DNA of 64,000 bases from Sinorhizobium alkalisoli (GTDB lineage: Bacteria; Pseudomonadota; Alphaproteobacteria; Rhizobiales; Rhizobiaceae): the NCBI RefSeq assembly GCF_008932245.1, contig NZ_CP034909.1, forward strand, positions 2,679,001 through 2,743,000, in the 5' to 3' direction. The notes under the pieces are model-generated. The model was not told the origin of the DNA. It made no database searches and worked only from the letters and a program-made list of their open reading frames with translations. Positions 1-8,991 of the stretch are shown here, piece after piece; within the stretch, counting starts at the first letter, position 1; the number at the start of each line of letters is the position of its first letter. Both the position numbers and the translations under genes were made by a program.

Positions 1-1410
1 CGAGATCATCCACGTGTAGCTCATCGAGTAGCGGTCGCCCTCGGGCAATTGCATCACCATGCCGAGTGCGCGGCCCCGCGGGATGATCGTCGCCTTGTGC
101 AGCGGATCCGCCGAGGGGACGTTGAGCGCGACGATCGCGTGGCCGGCCTCGTGATAGGCGGTCAGCTTCTTCTCGGCCTCGGTCATGGCGGAGGAGCGGC
201 GCTCCGCACCCATCATGATCTTGTCCTTGGCGTCCTCGAACTCCTGCATGGTGACGAGACGCTTGTTTCGCCGCGCCGCCATCAGGGCCGCCTCGTTGAC
301 GAGGTTCATGAGATCGGCGCCGGAGAAGCCGGGCGTGCCGCGGGCAAGCACCTTGAGATCGACATTCGGTGCGAGCGGCACGTTGCGGACATGCACCTTG
401 AGGATACGCTCGCGGCCGTTGATGTCCGGGTTCGGCACGACGACCTGCCGGTCGAACCGGCCTGGGCGCAGGAGCGCGGGGTCGAGCACGTCTGGACGGT
501 TGGTCGCGGCGATCAGGATGATCCCCTCATTCGCCTCGAAGCCATCCATTTCGACCAGCAACTGGTTCAGCGTCTGCTCACGCTCGTCGTTGCCGCCGCC
601 GAGACCTGCGCCGCGGTGACGACCAACCGCGTCGATCTCGTCGATGAAGATGATGCAGGGGGCGTTCTTCTTCGCCTGCTCGAACATGTCGCGGACGCGC
701 GACGCACCGACGCCGACGAACATCTCGACGAAATCCGAACCGGAGATGGTGAAGAAGGGAACATTCGCCTCACCAGCGACAGAGCGGGCAAGCAGCGTCT
801 TGCCGGTTCCGGGCGGACCGACGAGCAGCACGCCGCGCGGGATACGGCCGCCGAGCCGCTGGAACTTTTGCGGGTCACGCAGGAATTCGACGATTTCCTC
901 GAGGTCCTGCTTGGCTTCATCAACGCCGGCGACATCGTCGAAGGTCACCCGGCCATGCGCCTCTGTCAAAAGCTTGGCCTTCGACTTGCCGAACCCCATG
1001 GCGCCGCGCGAGCCGCCTTGCATCTGGCGCATGAAGAACAGCCAGACGCCGAGGATCAAAAGCATCGGCAGCAGCGTGCCGATATAGCTCAGGAAGCCGG
1101 AGGAGCCGTCGGCTTCCGGACGCACCGTCACCGTCACGTCCTTCGCTTCCAGCCGCTCGGTGAGCGCGGTATCTACCGCAGGCGCATAGGTCTGGAAGGT
1201 CGAGCCGCTCTCGGTGTAGCTGCCGATCACCTTGGAACCGGTGATCACCACTTCCTTGACGCGGTTGGCATCGACGTCCTTCAGGAACTGCGAGAAGGGA
1301 ATTTCACGCGAACCCGTGCGCTCGGTCGGCTGCTGGAACATACTGAATAGCGCTATCAGGAGAAGCGCTATGATTGCCCAGAGGGCAAAATTTCGAAAAT
1401 TAGGGTTCAT
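1..1410 (-). CDS. ftsH: ATP-dependent zinc metalloprotease FtsH (3' part outside window)
   Basis: Membrane-anchored AAA+ protease that degrades misfolded and regulatory membrane and cytosolic proteins as a hexamer. Only the first 470 residues are present because the left edge cuts the gene; family members are about 640. Visible are an N-terminal membrane segment (about residues 7-25), a periplasmic domain, a second membrane segment (about 108-126), Walker A GPPGTGKT at 198-205, a FIDEID Walker B, the second region of homology, and the zinc motif HEAGH at 420-424. The ATG at 1410 gives the typical MNPNFRN start. It lies downstream of tilS on the same strand, as in many alphaproteobacteria, but a good promoter in the 116-base gap suggests its own transcription. 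The identification is certain. Confidence 0.97.
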   Translation of the reverse strand, partial: MNPNFRNFALWAIIALLLIALFSMFQQPTERTGSREIPFSQFLKDVDANRVKEVVITGSKVIGSYTESGSTFQTYAPAVDTALTERLEAKDVTVTVRPEADGSSGFLSYIGTLLPMLLILGVWLFFMRQMQGGSRGAMGFGKSKAKLLTEAHGRVTFDDVAGVDEAKQDLEEIVEFLRDPQKFQRLGGRIPRGVLLVGPPGTGKTLLARSVAGEANVPFFTISGSDFVEMFVGVGASRVRDMFEQAKKNAPCIIFIDEIDAVGRHRGAGLGGGNDEREQTLNQLLVEMDGFEANEGIILIAATNRPDVLDPALLRPGRFDRQVVVPNPDINGRERILKVHVRNVPLAPNVDLKVLARGTPGFSGADLMNLVNEAALMAARRNKRLVTMQEFEDAKDKIMMGAERRSSAMTEAEKKLTAYHEAGHAIVALNVPSADPLHKATIIPRGRALGMVMQLPEGDRYSMSYTWMIS

Positions 1411-1468
1411 CGAACTCCCCGGAACCTGCCGCAGCCTGGCGTTTGCCGGACCGCACTCTTGTTCCTTA

Positions 1469-1497
1469 ACATAAGGTTCCTGCGCTGCCTTGCCAAG
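1469..1497 (-). promoter_or_regulatory. Candidate promoter of ftsH
   Basis: On the minus strand CTTGGC (1492-1497) and TTATGT (1469-1474) are separated by exactly 17 bases, close to the Sinorhizobium housekeeping consensus CTTGAC-N17-CTATAT. A 15-base palindrome TGCCTTGCCAAGGCA (1486-1500) overlaps the -35 element and could be an operator or a hairpin after tilS. This is inferred from sequence only. Confidence 0.5.
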
Positions 1498-1526
1498 GCA
1501 AACCGCTGGCTACCCTTCCTTTTCCG

Positions 1527-2852
1527 TCAAACATCGTGAACCGGCGGAGCGGGATAGCGTTCCCGTCCGAAAAGCACGGCAACGGCGTCAGCCATGATCC
1601 TGTCGAAACCGGGCAAAAAGGTGTCATAAAGCCCGATACGGCACTCGATCACCGCCGCCTCGCGCCCTGAACTTTCGGGCTCCGCAGACACGATGCGAGG
1701 TGCCACCTCCGAAGCCCTTCTCGCAACCCCCTTCGGCAGTCCTGCGTCAATAAGCCTCTGCTGGAGCGCGGCTCCATCCACGCCGGCGCTCACCGTCAGG
1801 GCGGGTCCCAGGCTCGCAATGCTGAAGCGCCCATCCCAAAGGCCCCTGCCCCCGGGTCCGATGCCGAGGACCGGAAGGTTGCGCGGTTCTCGGTAGAGAT
1901 AGAGGCCGCTGCGACGCCGGTCGAAGACCACCCGCCCGGCGGTCATGCGACCTGGACGGTCCGATCGCAGAAAATCCGAAAGCCTCTTGATCGTCGCGCG
2001 CGCCGGAAGGTGGCCGCGCCCCCCGAGGACTGCGGCAACCGACATCAGGCCGCGGCGCCAATCCGGGTTGTCCATCTTCACCGCACTGGATGCCGCAATC
2101 TCGGCAACGAGTGCCTCGTGGACCTTTACTCGTTCCTCGATCAGCGCCGCCGCCCTTGCCGAGGAGGCGGCCCGTTGCGCCCCACTCCAAACGGGCGACG
2201 ACGCGCAATTCGACCTATCCACATCCGCGCGCAGGCGGGCCCGCTCGAATTGAGGATTGACGTTGCTCGGATCATCGGACCACCCGATGCCCCTCCTCTC
2301 GAGGTAGGTGCGGATTTCGGCGCGGCGAATGCCTAGGAACGGCCGCAAGACCCAAATTTGCCGGGCGTACAGCATTGTTGCCGCCATGCCTGCGGCTCCC
2401 TGGCCCTCGCCCGTTTCCCCTTCGACAGGGTGGCGCGCGCCGCGCATGGCGATCGTCTCGCACTGATCGTCGGCCGTATGGCCGGTGGCGATGCAATCGG
2501 CGTCAAACGCGTTGGCCGCTACGGCAAGCAGTTCGTAACGCTTGTTGCGCGCTGCCGCCTGAATGCCGGTCTGGGGTTTGTCGCCCTCCCAGCGAAGAAC
2601 TCTATGGGGGATATCGAGCTCGGCGCAGAACCTGCCGACCGCTTCGGCTTCAACAGCAGACCCGGACCGTAGCGCGTGATCGACGGTACAGGCGGCAAGG
2701 GAGAAGCCGCCCTTCTCTTCCGCGATCGCCGAATGCAGGGCGAAGAGCAGGCCCATGGAATCGCTGCCACCGGAGACGGCGACGAGTATCCGGCCGGGTT
2801 TGACGAAGGATGAGAGAAGACGTCTGGCCGCATCGAGGACGGCGTTGGGCAT
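1527..2852 (-). CDS. tilS: tRNA(Ile)-lysidine synthetase TilS
   Basis: Uses ATP and lysine to convert C34 of the CAU-anticodon tRNA-Ile to lysidine, so that it reads AUA. The PP-loop SGGSDS is at residues 27-32 of a 441-residue protein, followed by an ATGHTADDQ stretch typical of this N-type ATP pyrophosphatase family. The C-terminal half is less conserved but of usual length. I chose the ATG at 2852, which has a GAGG about 8 bases upstream; a TTG at 2855 is an alternative. It starts 10 bases after the cpoB stop, so it is probably translated from the tail of the tol-pal transcript. Confidence 0.95.
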   Translation of the reverse strand: MPNAVLDAARRLLSSFVKPGRILVAVSGGSDSMGLLFALHSAIAEEKGGFSLAACTVDHALRSGSAVEAEAVGRFCAELDIPHRVLRWEGDKPQTGIQAAARNKRYELLAVAANAFDADCIATGHTADDQCETIAMRGARHPVEGETGEGQGAAGMAATMLYARQIWVLRPFLGIRRAEIRTYLERRGIGWSDDPSNVNPQFERARLRADVDRSNCASSPVWSGAQRAASSARAAALIEERVKVHEALVAEIAASSAVKMDNPDWRRGLMSVAAVLGGRGHLPARATIKRLSDFLRSDRPGRMTAGRVVFDRRRSGLYLYREPRNLPVLGIGPGGRGLWDGRFSIASLGPALTVSAGVDGAALQQRLIDAGLPKGVARRASEVAPRIVSAEPESSGREAAVIECRIGLYDTFLPGFDRIMADAVAVLFGRERYPAPPVHDV

Positions 2853-2862
2853 CAAACGGGCC

Positions 2863-3867
2863 TCAGCAGCCGAAGCGGCTCTGCTCGCTGGTCACCTTCG
2901 CCTTAACGGCGGCCGATGCCTGGGGATAGCGCTTGTTCACCTCGCGCAATGTCGCGCAAGCCGTTTCCTTGTTGTCGAGAGCCCCGAGCGACATGCCGAG
3001 CTTCAACAGCATTTCGGGTGCCTTGGGCGATTTGCCGTAGGTCTGGTGCGCGTTCAGGAAGGTCTTCGCCGCATCGCTGAAGTTGCCCTGCGAATATTGC
3101 GCTTCACCCATCCAGAAGCTGGCGTCCGCCGCCTTTTCCCCCTCGGGAAAAGCCTCGAGGTATTGGCGAAACTCCTGCTCGGCCAAGCCGTAATCGCCGG
3201 AAAGCACATGGCCGTAGGCGGATTGATAGAGATCGCCCGCATTGCCGAGCGCGGCCGTCTGCTGGCCCGCTGCCGCATTGCCGTCGATACCGGCCGTACC
3301 CTGGTCGGCCATGCCCGTATCGACACCCGGCAGAGTGGCGTTTGCGCCCGGCTCGATATCCGTGGTGGCCGAGACCGGATTGCCGTTCTCGTCGAAAATG
3401 ATCTGGCCGAGCGTCGTCGGCGGCGGCGCAGCGCCTGGAACTGCCGCAGCCATGTCGTCATCGGCCGACGCGGTCGGTTCCGGGCTCTCCGTCACCTCGG
3501 GGGTGACGGATGCCTGGTCGTTCATCTTCGGCGTATCAAGCGCGCCGCTTTTCTTGCCGGAGGACCTGCCGCTTTCGAGATCCTGGAAACGGAACTCGTT
3601 GTCCTCCTGGAACTTCCGGATCTGTTCCTGCATCTGCAGGAGTTGGAAGCTCATTTCCTCGATACGCCCGTTGAGCGAGCGGATCTGTTCCTCGAGCTGG
3701 CCGATCCGACCGGCGTCGGCCGACTGCACTTTCACCACCGGCAGGTCATCTTTTCCGGCTTCGGTTATACGGGCAAAGAGCCCGGAGAGCGGCATGGCAT
3801 TCGCGATTGGGCCGAGGCTCGTAAGGGCCGTCAGTCCAACGAGTCCTGCCACGACAAATTTCTTCAT
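2863..3867 (-). CDS. cpoB: Tol-Pal system protein CpoB (YbgF)
   Basis: Periplasmic coordinator of Tol-Pal function and peptidoglycan synthesis at division. The 334-residue protein starts MKKFVVAGLVG with a Sec signal peptide ending near NAMP. Next come a short coiled coil rich in Q, E and L (about residues 45-90, trimerisation region), a Pro/Ala/Thr-rich linker, and C-terminal TPR repeats beginning around residue 210 (motifs such as YQSAYGHVLSGDYGLAEQEF). Reading continues upstream to 4008 without a stop, but the signal peptide fixes the start at 3867. It is last in the tol-pal run and followed closely by tilS. Both the family and the position support the assignment. Confidence 0.93.
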   Translation of the reverse strand: MKKFVVAGLVGLTALTSLGPIANAMPLSGLFARITEAGKDDLPVVKVQSADAGRIGQLEEQIRSLNGRIEEMSFQLLQMQEQIRKFQEDNEFRFQDLESGRSSGKKSGALDTPKMNDQASVTPEVTESPEPTASADDDMAAAVPGAAPPPTTLGQIIFDENGNPVSATTDIEPGANATLPGVDTGMADQGTAGIDGNAAAGQQTAALGNAGDLYQSAYGHVLSGDYGLAEQEFRQYLEAFPEGEKAADASFWMGEAQYSQGNFSDAAKTFLNAHQTYGKSPKAPEMLLKLGMSLGALDNKETACATLREVNKRYPQASAAVKAKVTSEQSRFGC

Positions 3868-4058
3868 ATTATTTGTCCTGTTCGAATCCGATCGTCCCAC
3901 CCCATGGCGCCACAATACATTCGCCGATTCCCTGAGGTGAGCGCCGCACATTTTTCCAATTGCCGTGAAAAAGCAACGGAGTTCGGCCAAAGTGTGGTAA
4001 AAAAGCAAAGGGCGGCACTCGGCCGCCCCTCAATTTGGCATTTCACGGGAGCTGAAGA

Positions 4059-4589
4059 TCAGCTTCCGGCACCACCGAGAACGGTAACGGCGCGGCGGTT
4101 CTGCGACCAGCAGGAAATATCGTCGCAGACGGCCACCGGCTTTTCCTTGCCGTAGGAGATCGTGCGCATGCGGTTGGCGGGAACACCGCGGCTGACGAGA
4201 TAGTCGCGGGTCGCGGCAGCGCGGCGGGCGCCAAGCGCCAGGTTGTATTCGCGGGTGCCGCGCTCGTCAGCATGGCCCTCAACGGTGATTGCGTAGTTCG
4301 GATATCTCGCCAGCCATTGCGCCTGGCGGTCGAGCGTTGCCTGAGCATCGGCGCGGATCGAGCTCGAATCCGTATCGAAGAAGATGCGGTCGCCGACATT
4401 GACCGTGAAGTCCTGCTGCGAACCCGGCGTTGCCGCGCCGGCGCCGAGGCCGAGACCGGCGGCATCGTTCGGCAAGTTCTTCTTCGAAGCGCAGCCGGCA
4501 AGGGCAAGCGTCATCACGAGGGCGATCATGACCGGATTGCGGGCAAAGGTCTGCAGGCGGCTTGCGGCCGGGGTGTCAATTCGGCTCAT
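4059..4589 (-). CDS. pal: Peptidoglycan-associated lipoprotein Pal
   Basis: Outer-membrane lipoprotein that binds peptidoglycan and TolB and pulls the outer membrane inward during division. Of 176 residues, the N-terminal hydrophobic segment ends in the lipobox LAGC with acylated Cys33. An OmpA-type peptidoglycan-binding domain follows, with DTDSSSIR, a GHADERGTREYNLALGARRA core and a C-terminal RRAV strand. The N-terminus carries about 17 polar residues before the hydrophobic stretch, slightly long for a lipoprotein signal; an internal Met at 21 would leave too short a hydrophobic core. Pal lies between tolB and cpoB as usual. A CtrA-like site lies about 75 bases upstream. Confidence 0.96.
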   Translation of the reverse strand: MSRIDTPAASRLQTFARNPVMIALVMTLALAGCASKKNLPNDAAGLGLGAGAATPGSQQDFTVNVGDRIFFDTDSSSIRADAQATLDRQAQWLARYPNYAITVEGHADERGTREYNLALGARRAAATRDYLVSRGVPANRMRTISYGKEKPVAVCDDISCWSQNRRAVTVLGGAGS

Positions 4590-4664
4590 GGGGCCGGGTC
4601 TCCTTGAGAAGCGTCATAAGAGAGGTGTCTGAATTCACGGTTGCCAGACTGTAACCGGGAGCGG

Positions 4665-4679
4665 TTAATTGCTCTTCAA
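4665..4679 (-). promoter_or_regulatory. CtrA-like site upstream of pal (7 of 8 positions)
   Basis: TTAA-N7-TCAA on the plus strand, equal to TTGA-N7-TTAA on the minus strand, differs from the CtrA consensus TTAA-N7-TTAA at one base. It is about 75 bases before the pal start, in the 241-base tolB-pal gap. The remainder of that gap shows no gene. Confidence 0.3.
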
Positions 4680-4830
4680 CGGATATGGTTAACAAAACGG
4701 AAATCGGTGTGGGAAGGCCGCTACACCAGTACTTTGCGGCGAGAAAGCGGCAAATGGGCCACATTTCACGCCCTTGCTGTGGATATCCCGCCCCTTAATA
4801 TCTGGGGCGGGCTAGATCGAAATCGGCGTT

Positions 4831-6138
4831 CTATTCCATCAGCGGCGACCAGGCCGGATCGGAGGCGAAGCCCTGGGTCTGGATCAGCTGCTCGTTATAG
4901 CCCGTGAGATCGATCGAATAGAGCTGCGGACCGCCGGCGCCGGCATTCTGGCGGAAGAACATCAGCACACGGCCGTTCGGCGCCCAGGTCGGGCCCTCGT
5001 TGTGGAAGCCCGTGGTCAGAATGCGCTCACCCGAACCGTCCGGCTTCATCACGCCGATCGAGAACTTGCCGCCCGACTGCTTCGTGAAGGCGATGAGGTC
5101 GCCGCGCGGAGACCAGACCGGCGTGGAATAGGAGCCGTCTCCGAAGGAGATGCGCGTCTGGCCGGAGCCGTCTGCCCCCATAACGTAAAGCTGCTGCTTT
5201 CCGCCGCGGTCGCTCTCGAAGACGATCCGGCTTCCGTCCGGCGAATAGGACGGCGACGTGTCGATCGCGGCGGTGTTGGTCAGCCGCGTCGTCGTGCGCG
5301 AGCGCAGGTCCATGGTGTAGATATTGGCGTTGCCGTCCTGCTGCAGACTCATGATCACCCGCTGCCCGTCCGGCGAGAAGCGCGGCGCGAAGGTCATGCC
5401 GGGAAAGTTGCCGACGACCTCGCGCTGTCCGGTTTCGAGCTGCAGCAGATAGACGCGCGGCTGCTGGTTCTCGAACGACATGTAGGTGATTTCCTGCCGG
5501 TTCGGCGAGAAGCGCGGCGTCAGCACGATGTCGTTCGTGTTGGTCAGCGCCCGGGCATTGGCGCCGTCCTGGTCCATGATCGCGAGCTGGCGCTTGCGCG
5601 CATTCTTCGGTCCGCTCTCGGCGACATAGACGATGCGGGTATCGAAATAGCCCTTCTCGCCGGTGATCCGCTCATAGATCGCATCGGCAATGATATGCGC
5701 GACGCGGCGCCAGTTTTCCGGCTGGGTATAGAACTGTTGGCCCAGCATTTGCTGCCCGGCGAATGTATCCCACAGGCGGAACTCCGCCTTCAGCCGGCCG
5801 TCGCCTTCCTGGGTGACGCGACCGATGACGAGCGCCTGGGCGTTGATCACCTTCCAGTCCTCGAAGCGCGGGGCGGCATCGGGATTGGAAATCTTCTCGA
5901 TGAAGGCACCCCTGTCGACCGGCGCAAAGAGACCGGAGCGCTTCAGGTCGGCAGCAATCACGTCGGATATTTTCTTGCCGAGTTCACCCTGCAGGAAATC
6001 GGTCACGGCGATCGGCAGCGGCTCGACATTGCCCTTGTTGATGTTGATCTCGACGAGCGCGTTCGCCGGCGAGGCAAGAAGCCCACAGGCCGCGAACAGC
6101 ACCATCAGAAGGCGGAAAAAGTTGCTCAGCATTTCCAT
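4831..6138 (-). CDS. tolB: Tol-Pal system translocation protein TolB
   Basis: Periplasmic beta-propeller that relays TolA energy to Pal. The 435-residue protein has an N-terminal signal peptide ending at PANA, an N-terminal domain (to about residue 165), then WD40-like PD40 repeats seen as recurring blades: [62 protein letters not shown] and [14 protein letters not shown] chose the ATG at 6138; an in-frame ATG two codons later (6132) is equally plausible, and the longer upstream reading lacks a signal peptide. It lies 82 bases after tolA on the same strand. Confidence 0.96.
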   Translation of the reverse strand: MEMLSNFFRLLMVLFAACGLLASPANALVEININKGNVEPLPIAVTDFLQGELGKKISDVIAADLKRSGLFAPVDRGAFIEKISNPDAAPRFEDWKVINAQALVIGRVTQEGDGRLKAEFRLWDTFAGQQMLGQQFYTQPENWRRVAHIIADAIYERITGEKGYFDTRIVYVAESGPKNARKRQLAIMDQDGANARALTNTNDIVLTPRFSPNRQEITYMSFENQQPRVYLLQLETGQREVVGNFPGMTFAPRFSPDGQRVIMSLQQDGNANIYTMDLRSRTTTRLTNTAAIDTSPSYSPDGSRIVFESDRGGKQQLYVMGADGSGQTRISFGDGSYSTPVWSPRGDLIAFTKQSGGKFSIGVMKPDGSGERILTTGFHNEGPTWAPNGRVLMFFRQNAGAGGPQLYSIDLTGYNEQLIQTQGFASDPAWSPLME

Positions 6139-6220
6139 AAAGCCTTTCAGCCTTTCGTCTTTCTGGCGGGTCGGAGATATTGCGCGCGGTTTCCCGCCCC
6201 GCATCCCGTTCCCAGCCGGT

Positions 6221-7291
6221 CTAGAGCATTGAGCTCGGGTCGAAATTGACGACGACCTCGCTCCACGAATCGTATTTGTCGGCAGGCAGCCCCTGAAACG
6301 GCGCGGACTTGAGAATCGCGCGACGCGCACCGCCCATCAGCGCCCGGCGCGCCGAGTCGGAACCGCCTGTGGCTTCGACCTCGGGCTCGCCGATCAGGCT
6401 GCCGTCCCGGTCGAGCCGCATCGTGACCTTGATGCGCACGTCTGAAGCGTCGGCCATACCGGGGATGATCGACCAATTGTTCTGGATCTGCCCGCGCAGG
6501 GCGTCGATCTCGCTCTGCGAAAGCTTTTCACCGGAGGTGGTCTTCTTGCCGCCCAGAGCCGCTTCCTCGGTCGAGCGCTTGGCGCCGCCGCCGGAAGACT
6601 CCTGCTTGTTCAGCAGTGCCGCAATCTCGTCGGCATTGAAGTCGCTCTCCTTCTGCGAGGTCGCCTTCTTCTGTTCCTTCTTCGCCTCTTCCTTCTTGCG
6701 CTCGGGCGTCTTGGCCGTCTGCGCCGGCTGTTCGACCTTCGGCTTCGCCATCGGCGTCGGCACCTTGTCGGGCAGAGCCTCGGCCTCGGGATTTTCGGCC
6801 GGCTTCTCTTCGGCGGGTATCGCTTCGGGGATCGTTTCCGGCTTCACCTCCTGCTTCGGCGTCGGCAGGGCCGCGACTTCCGTTGCCGGTTCGGAGGCGG
6901 GCTTCGTTTCTTCGACCTTTTTGATCTCCTCCATCACCGGGTCGGGAGTCGGCGGGGCCTTCTCCGTTTTTTCCGGAGCGGCTGCCGTTTCCTTCTCAAC
7001 CGGCTTGGCGTCCGGCTTCGGCGGCGCCTTCAGATCGATGTCGTTGTCGCCGACATTTTCGGCATTTTCGACTGGCGTCGGCTTCTTGGTCGGAACCGGG
7101 GAGGCCTTTTCCTTGGCCGGCGCCTTTTTGTCGCCCTGTTGGATCTGGGTGATCGATTCGACCGGTATGATGTCGACCGGCAGCGCCTCGACATCCGCAA
7201 CCTCGAATTCGGCCGGGCTGCCGAGCGACACCAGCGCCCAGGTCAGGACCAGGGCGTGGAGGACAGCAGATGTAGCAAGACTGCCCTTCAT
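6221..7291 (-). CDS. tolA: Cell envelope integrity protein TolA
   Basis: Inner-membrane protein that spans the periplasm and links the TolQR motor to TolB and Pal. The 356-residue protein has one N-terminal membrane segment (about residues 5-25), a long Pro/Lys/Glu/Ala-rich extended domain (about 55-230) and a C-terminal TonB-like domain (about 250-356, containing [10 protein letters not shown] and [15 protein letters not shown] strands). This layout is characteristic of alphaproteobacterial TolA. It is 9 bases downstream of tolR. The low-complexity middle makes residue-level homology weak, but architecture and position settle the call. Confidence 0.93.
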   Translation of the reverse strand: MKGSLATSAVLHALVLTWALVSLGSPAEFEVADVEALPVDIIPVESITQIQQGDKKAPAKEKASPVPTKKPTPVENAENVGDNDIDLKAPPKPDAKPVEKETAAAPEKTEKAPPTPDPVMEEIKKVEETKPASEPATEVAALPTPKQEVKPETIPEAIPAEEKPAENPEAEALPDKVPTPMAKPKVEQPAQTAKTPERKKEEAKKEQKKATSQKESDFNADEIAALLNKQESSGGGAKRSTEEAALGGKKTTSGEKLSQSEIDALRGQIQNNWSIIPGMADASDVRIKVTMRLDRDGSLIGEPEVEATGGSDSARRALMGGARRAILKSAPFQGLPADKYDSWSEVVVNFDPSSML

Positions 7292-7300
7292 GACCGGAGA

Positions 7301-7753
7301 TCACTTTTCCTGTTCTTGGAGCGTTACGAGCCCGAGATTCTTGAAGCCGGCGGCCGAGATGCGCGCCATGACCTTCATCACCGTGCCGTAGTCGGCATTG
7401 GTGTCGCCGCGCACGTAGATGCGCTCGTTGTAGCCGGTAGTGGCGATCGCCTCGAGCTTCGGCACGACCTCGTCGATGCCGATCGGCGTCTCCTGCAGAA
7501 AGATCTCGCCGGCCGGATTGACCGAAACGGTAATTGGCTGGGTGTCCGCGTTCATGGCCTTCGCCTGCGTTTCGGGCAGGTCGATCGGCACGCCGACCGT
7601 CATCATAGGCGCCGCCACCATGAAGATGATCAAGAGCACCAGCATCACGTCGACAAGCGGCGTGACGTTGATCTCGCTGATCGTAGCCCTCCTGCCGCTG
7701 CGCCGGCGGCGTCCGCCGCCCGAACCCCTGGCTCCACCAACTGCCATACCCAT
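7301..7753 (-). CDS. tolR: Proton-channel subunit TolR (ExbD family)
   Basis: One-pass inner-membrane protein that with TolQ forms the proton-driven motor of the Tol system. The 150 residues include a basic, glycine-rich N-terminal tail, the ExbD/TolR signature INVTPLVDVMLVLLIIFMV with the proton-carrying Asp in the membrane helix, and a periplasmic domain ending in MARISAAGFKNLGLVT. Spacing to tolQ is 24 bases and to tolA 9 bases, consistent with one operon. Confidence 0.96.
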   Translation of the reverse strand: MGMAVGGARGSGGGRRRRSGRRATISEINVTPLVDVMLVLLIIFMVAAPMMTVGVPIDLPETQAKAMNADTQPITVSVNPAGEIFLQETPIGIDEVVPKLEAIATTGYNERIYVRGDTNADYGTVMKVMARISAAGFKNLGLVTLQEQEK

Positions 7754-7777
7754 AAGCCTGGTCTCCGTGCCCGGGGA

Positions 7778-8497
7778 TTACTGCGCAGCCTGGCGCGAAG
7801 GCTGCAGCTTCTCGTCGATCTGCCGCGACAGGATGGCGGAGAACTCGTCGGCGAAAGCTTCCATGCGCGCCGTCAGCTTGCCGGAATCGGCGGTGAATTT
7901 GTTGTAGGCGATAACGGCCGGAATGGCGGCGAGCAGGCCGATTGCGGTCGCCAGCAGCGCCTCGGCGATGCCGGGCGCCACGACGGCGAGGTTGGTCGAC
8001 TTCGAGCCGGCGATCGCCTGAAACGAGGTCATGATACCAATCACGGTGCCGAAGAGGCCGATGAAGGGCGCAGCCGAACCGATCGTGGCGAGAGAGCCGA
8101 GCCGCGCCTCGAGCGTCTCGGATTCACGCGCGAGCGTCACGTCCATGGCACGGTCGATGCGCATCTGCAGACCGATGGGCGAACGGGCGCCGCGCTCGAA
8201 GCTCTTCTTCCATTCGCGCATCGCCGAGACGAAGATCGCGCCCATCCCTGTGGTATTCCGGTCGGACAGCGTGCGGTATAGCTCCTCCAGCGACTGGCCG
8301 GACCAGAAAACCTGCTCGAAATTGTCGAGCTGGCGCCGTACGCGTCCGTACTTCAGGGACTTGTCGACGACGATCGCCCAGGTCCAGACCGAGGCTCCGA
8401 TCAGCCCCAGCATGACCAGCTTCACGACAAGGCCCGCCTGCATGAACAACGACCAGAGGGTCACATCGCTCGTCGCGGCCAATCCTACCTGTTCCAT
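7778..8497 (-). CDS. tolQ: Proton-channel subunit TolQ (ExbB/MotA family)
   Basis: Three-helix inner-membrane protein that surrounds TolR and carries proton flow. The 239-residue protein starts MEQVGLAATSDVTLWSLF, with helices near residues 20-42, 130-155 and 170-195, and shows the family stretch LGSLATIGSAAPFIGLFGTV. The start at 8497 is taken because the N-terminus matches TolQ layout; in-frame codons upstream to 8605 are not hydrophobic. It is the first gene of the tolQRAB-pal-cpoB operon. The usual upstream partner ybgC is 3.1 kb away because ligD lies between. Confidence 0.96.
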   Translation of the reverse strand: MEQVGLAATSDVTLWSLFMQAGLVVKLVMLGLIGASVWTWAIVVDKSLKYGRVRRQLDNFEQVFWSGQSLEELYRTLSDRNTTGMGAIFVSAMREWKKSFERGARSPIGLQMRIDRAMDVTLARESETLEARLGSLATIGSAAPFIGLFGTVIGIMTSFQAIAGSKSTNLAVVAPGIAEALLATAIGLLAAIPAVIAYNKFTADSGKLTARMEAFADEFSAILSRQIDEKLQPSRQAAQ

Positions 8498-8991
8498 CGA
8501 TTCAGTCCCCGAATCCAAATACCCGGCAGAGCGGTTCATGCTCGTGACCGGGTTGCCCAAAGGTCTTTTGCAAGTATGCCCCGGCATTGCCACCCATCGC
8601 GGCACTGCGATCTTTTGCTTTAGCCTGCCTTCTTGCCGTCAATTTTGGTCAAAGGATGACGTGCAGTGCACAAATCCTGATACACAGATTAAGACACCGT
8701 TATAGTTAAAGGAGTATTACCGGACGCCACCACAAGCGGAACCTCGCCGCCCTTTGAACGTTTCGGTTCCATGTTTTTCAGGCCGTCGAGACAAACTCGG
8801 GAACCGCCAGTGCCGCAGGCCGGCCGCCGCAACGGATGAGGTGTGGGCGACGGCAGCGTGCGCAATGTGGAAAGGCCAGCTTCGCCAGCTCTTCAGCGCC
8901 AAGCGGACGGAGGGCAGCGAGGGCAAGAAGACCAAGGCGCAATCCTCGTCCTCCGGCCGCAGCCGGCAGCAATCGGCGTGAGGAGAGATCC
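8498..8991. other. 494-base divergent region between tolQ and ligD
   Basis: Should hold the promoter of the tol operon (minus) and of ligD (plus). I see no confident promoter. A plus-strand reading frame with possible starts at 8754, 8841 and 8865 ends at 8981, ten bases before the ligD ATG. Its Lys/Ser/Gln-rich product (SAKRTEGSEGKKTKAQ) matches no family I recognise and the starts lack a good ribosome site, so I do not call it a gene. Confidence 0.4.

Noticed and set aside
5002-6249. 415-codon plus-strand frame opposite tolB
   Set aside because: Antisense to a complete TolB gene; no recognisable domain.
8754-8981. 75-codon plus-strand frame just before ligD, possibly a Ku fragment
   Set aside because: The Lys-rich tail recalls Ku C-termini, but no Ku core motif is present and starts lack ribosome sites.
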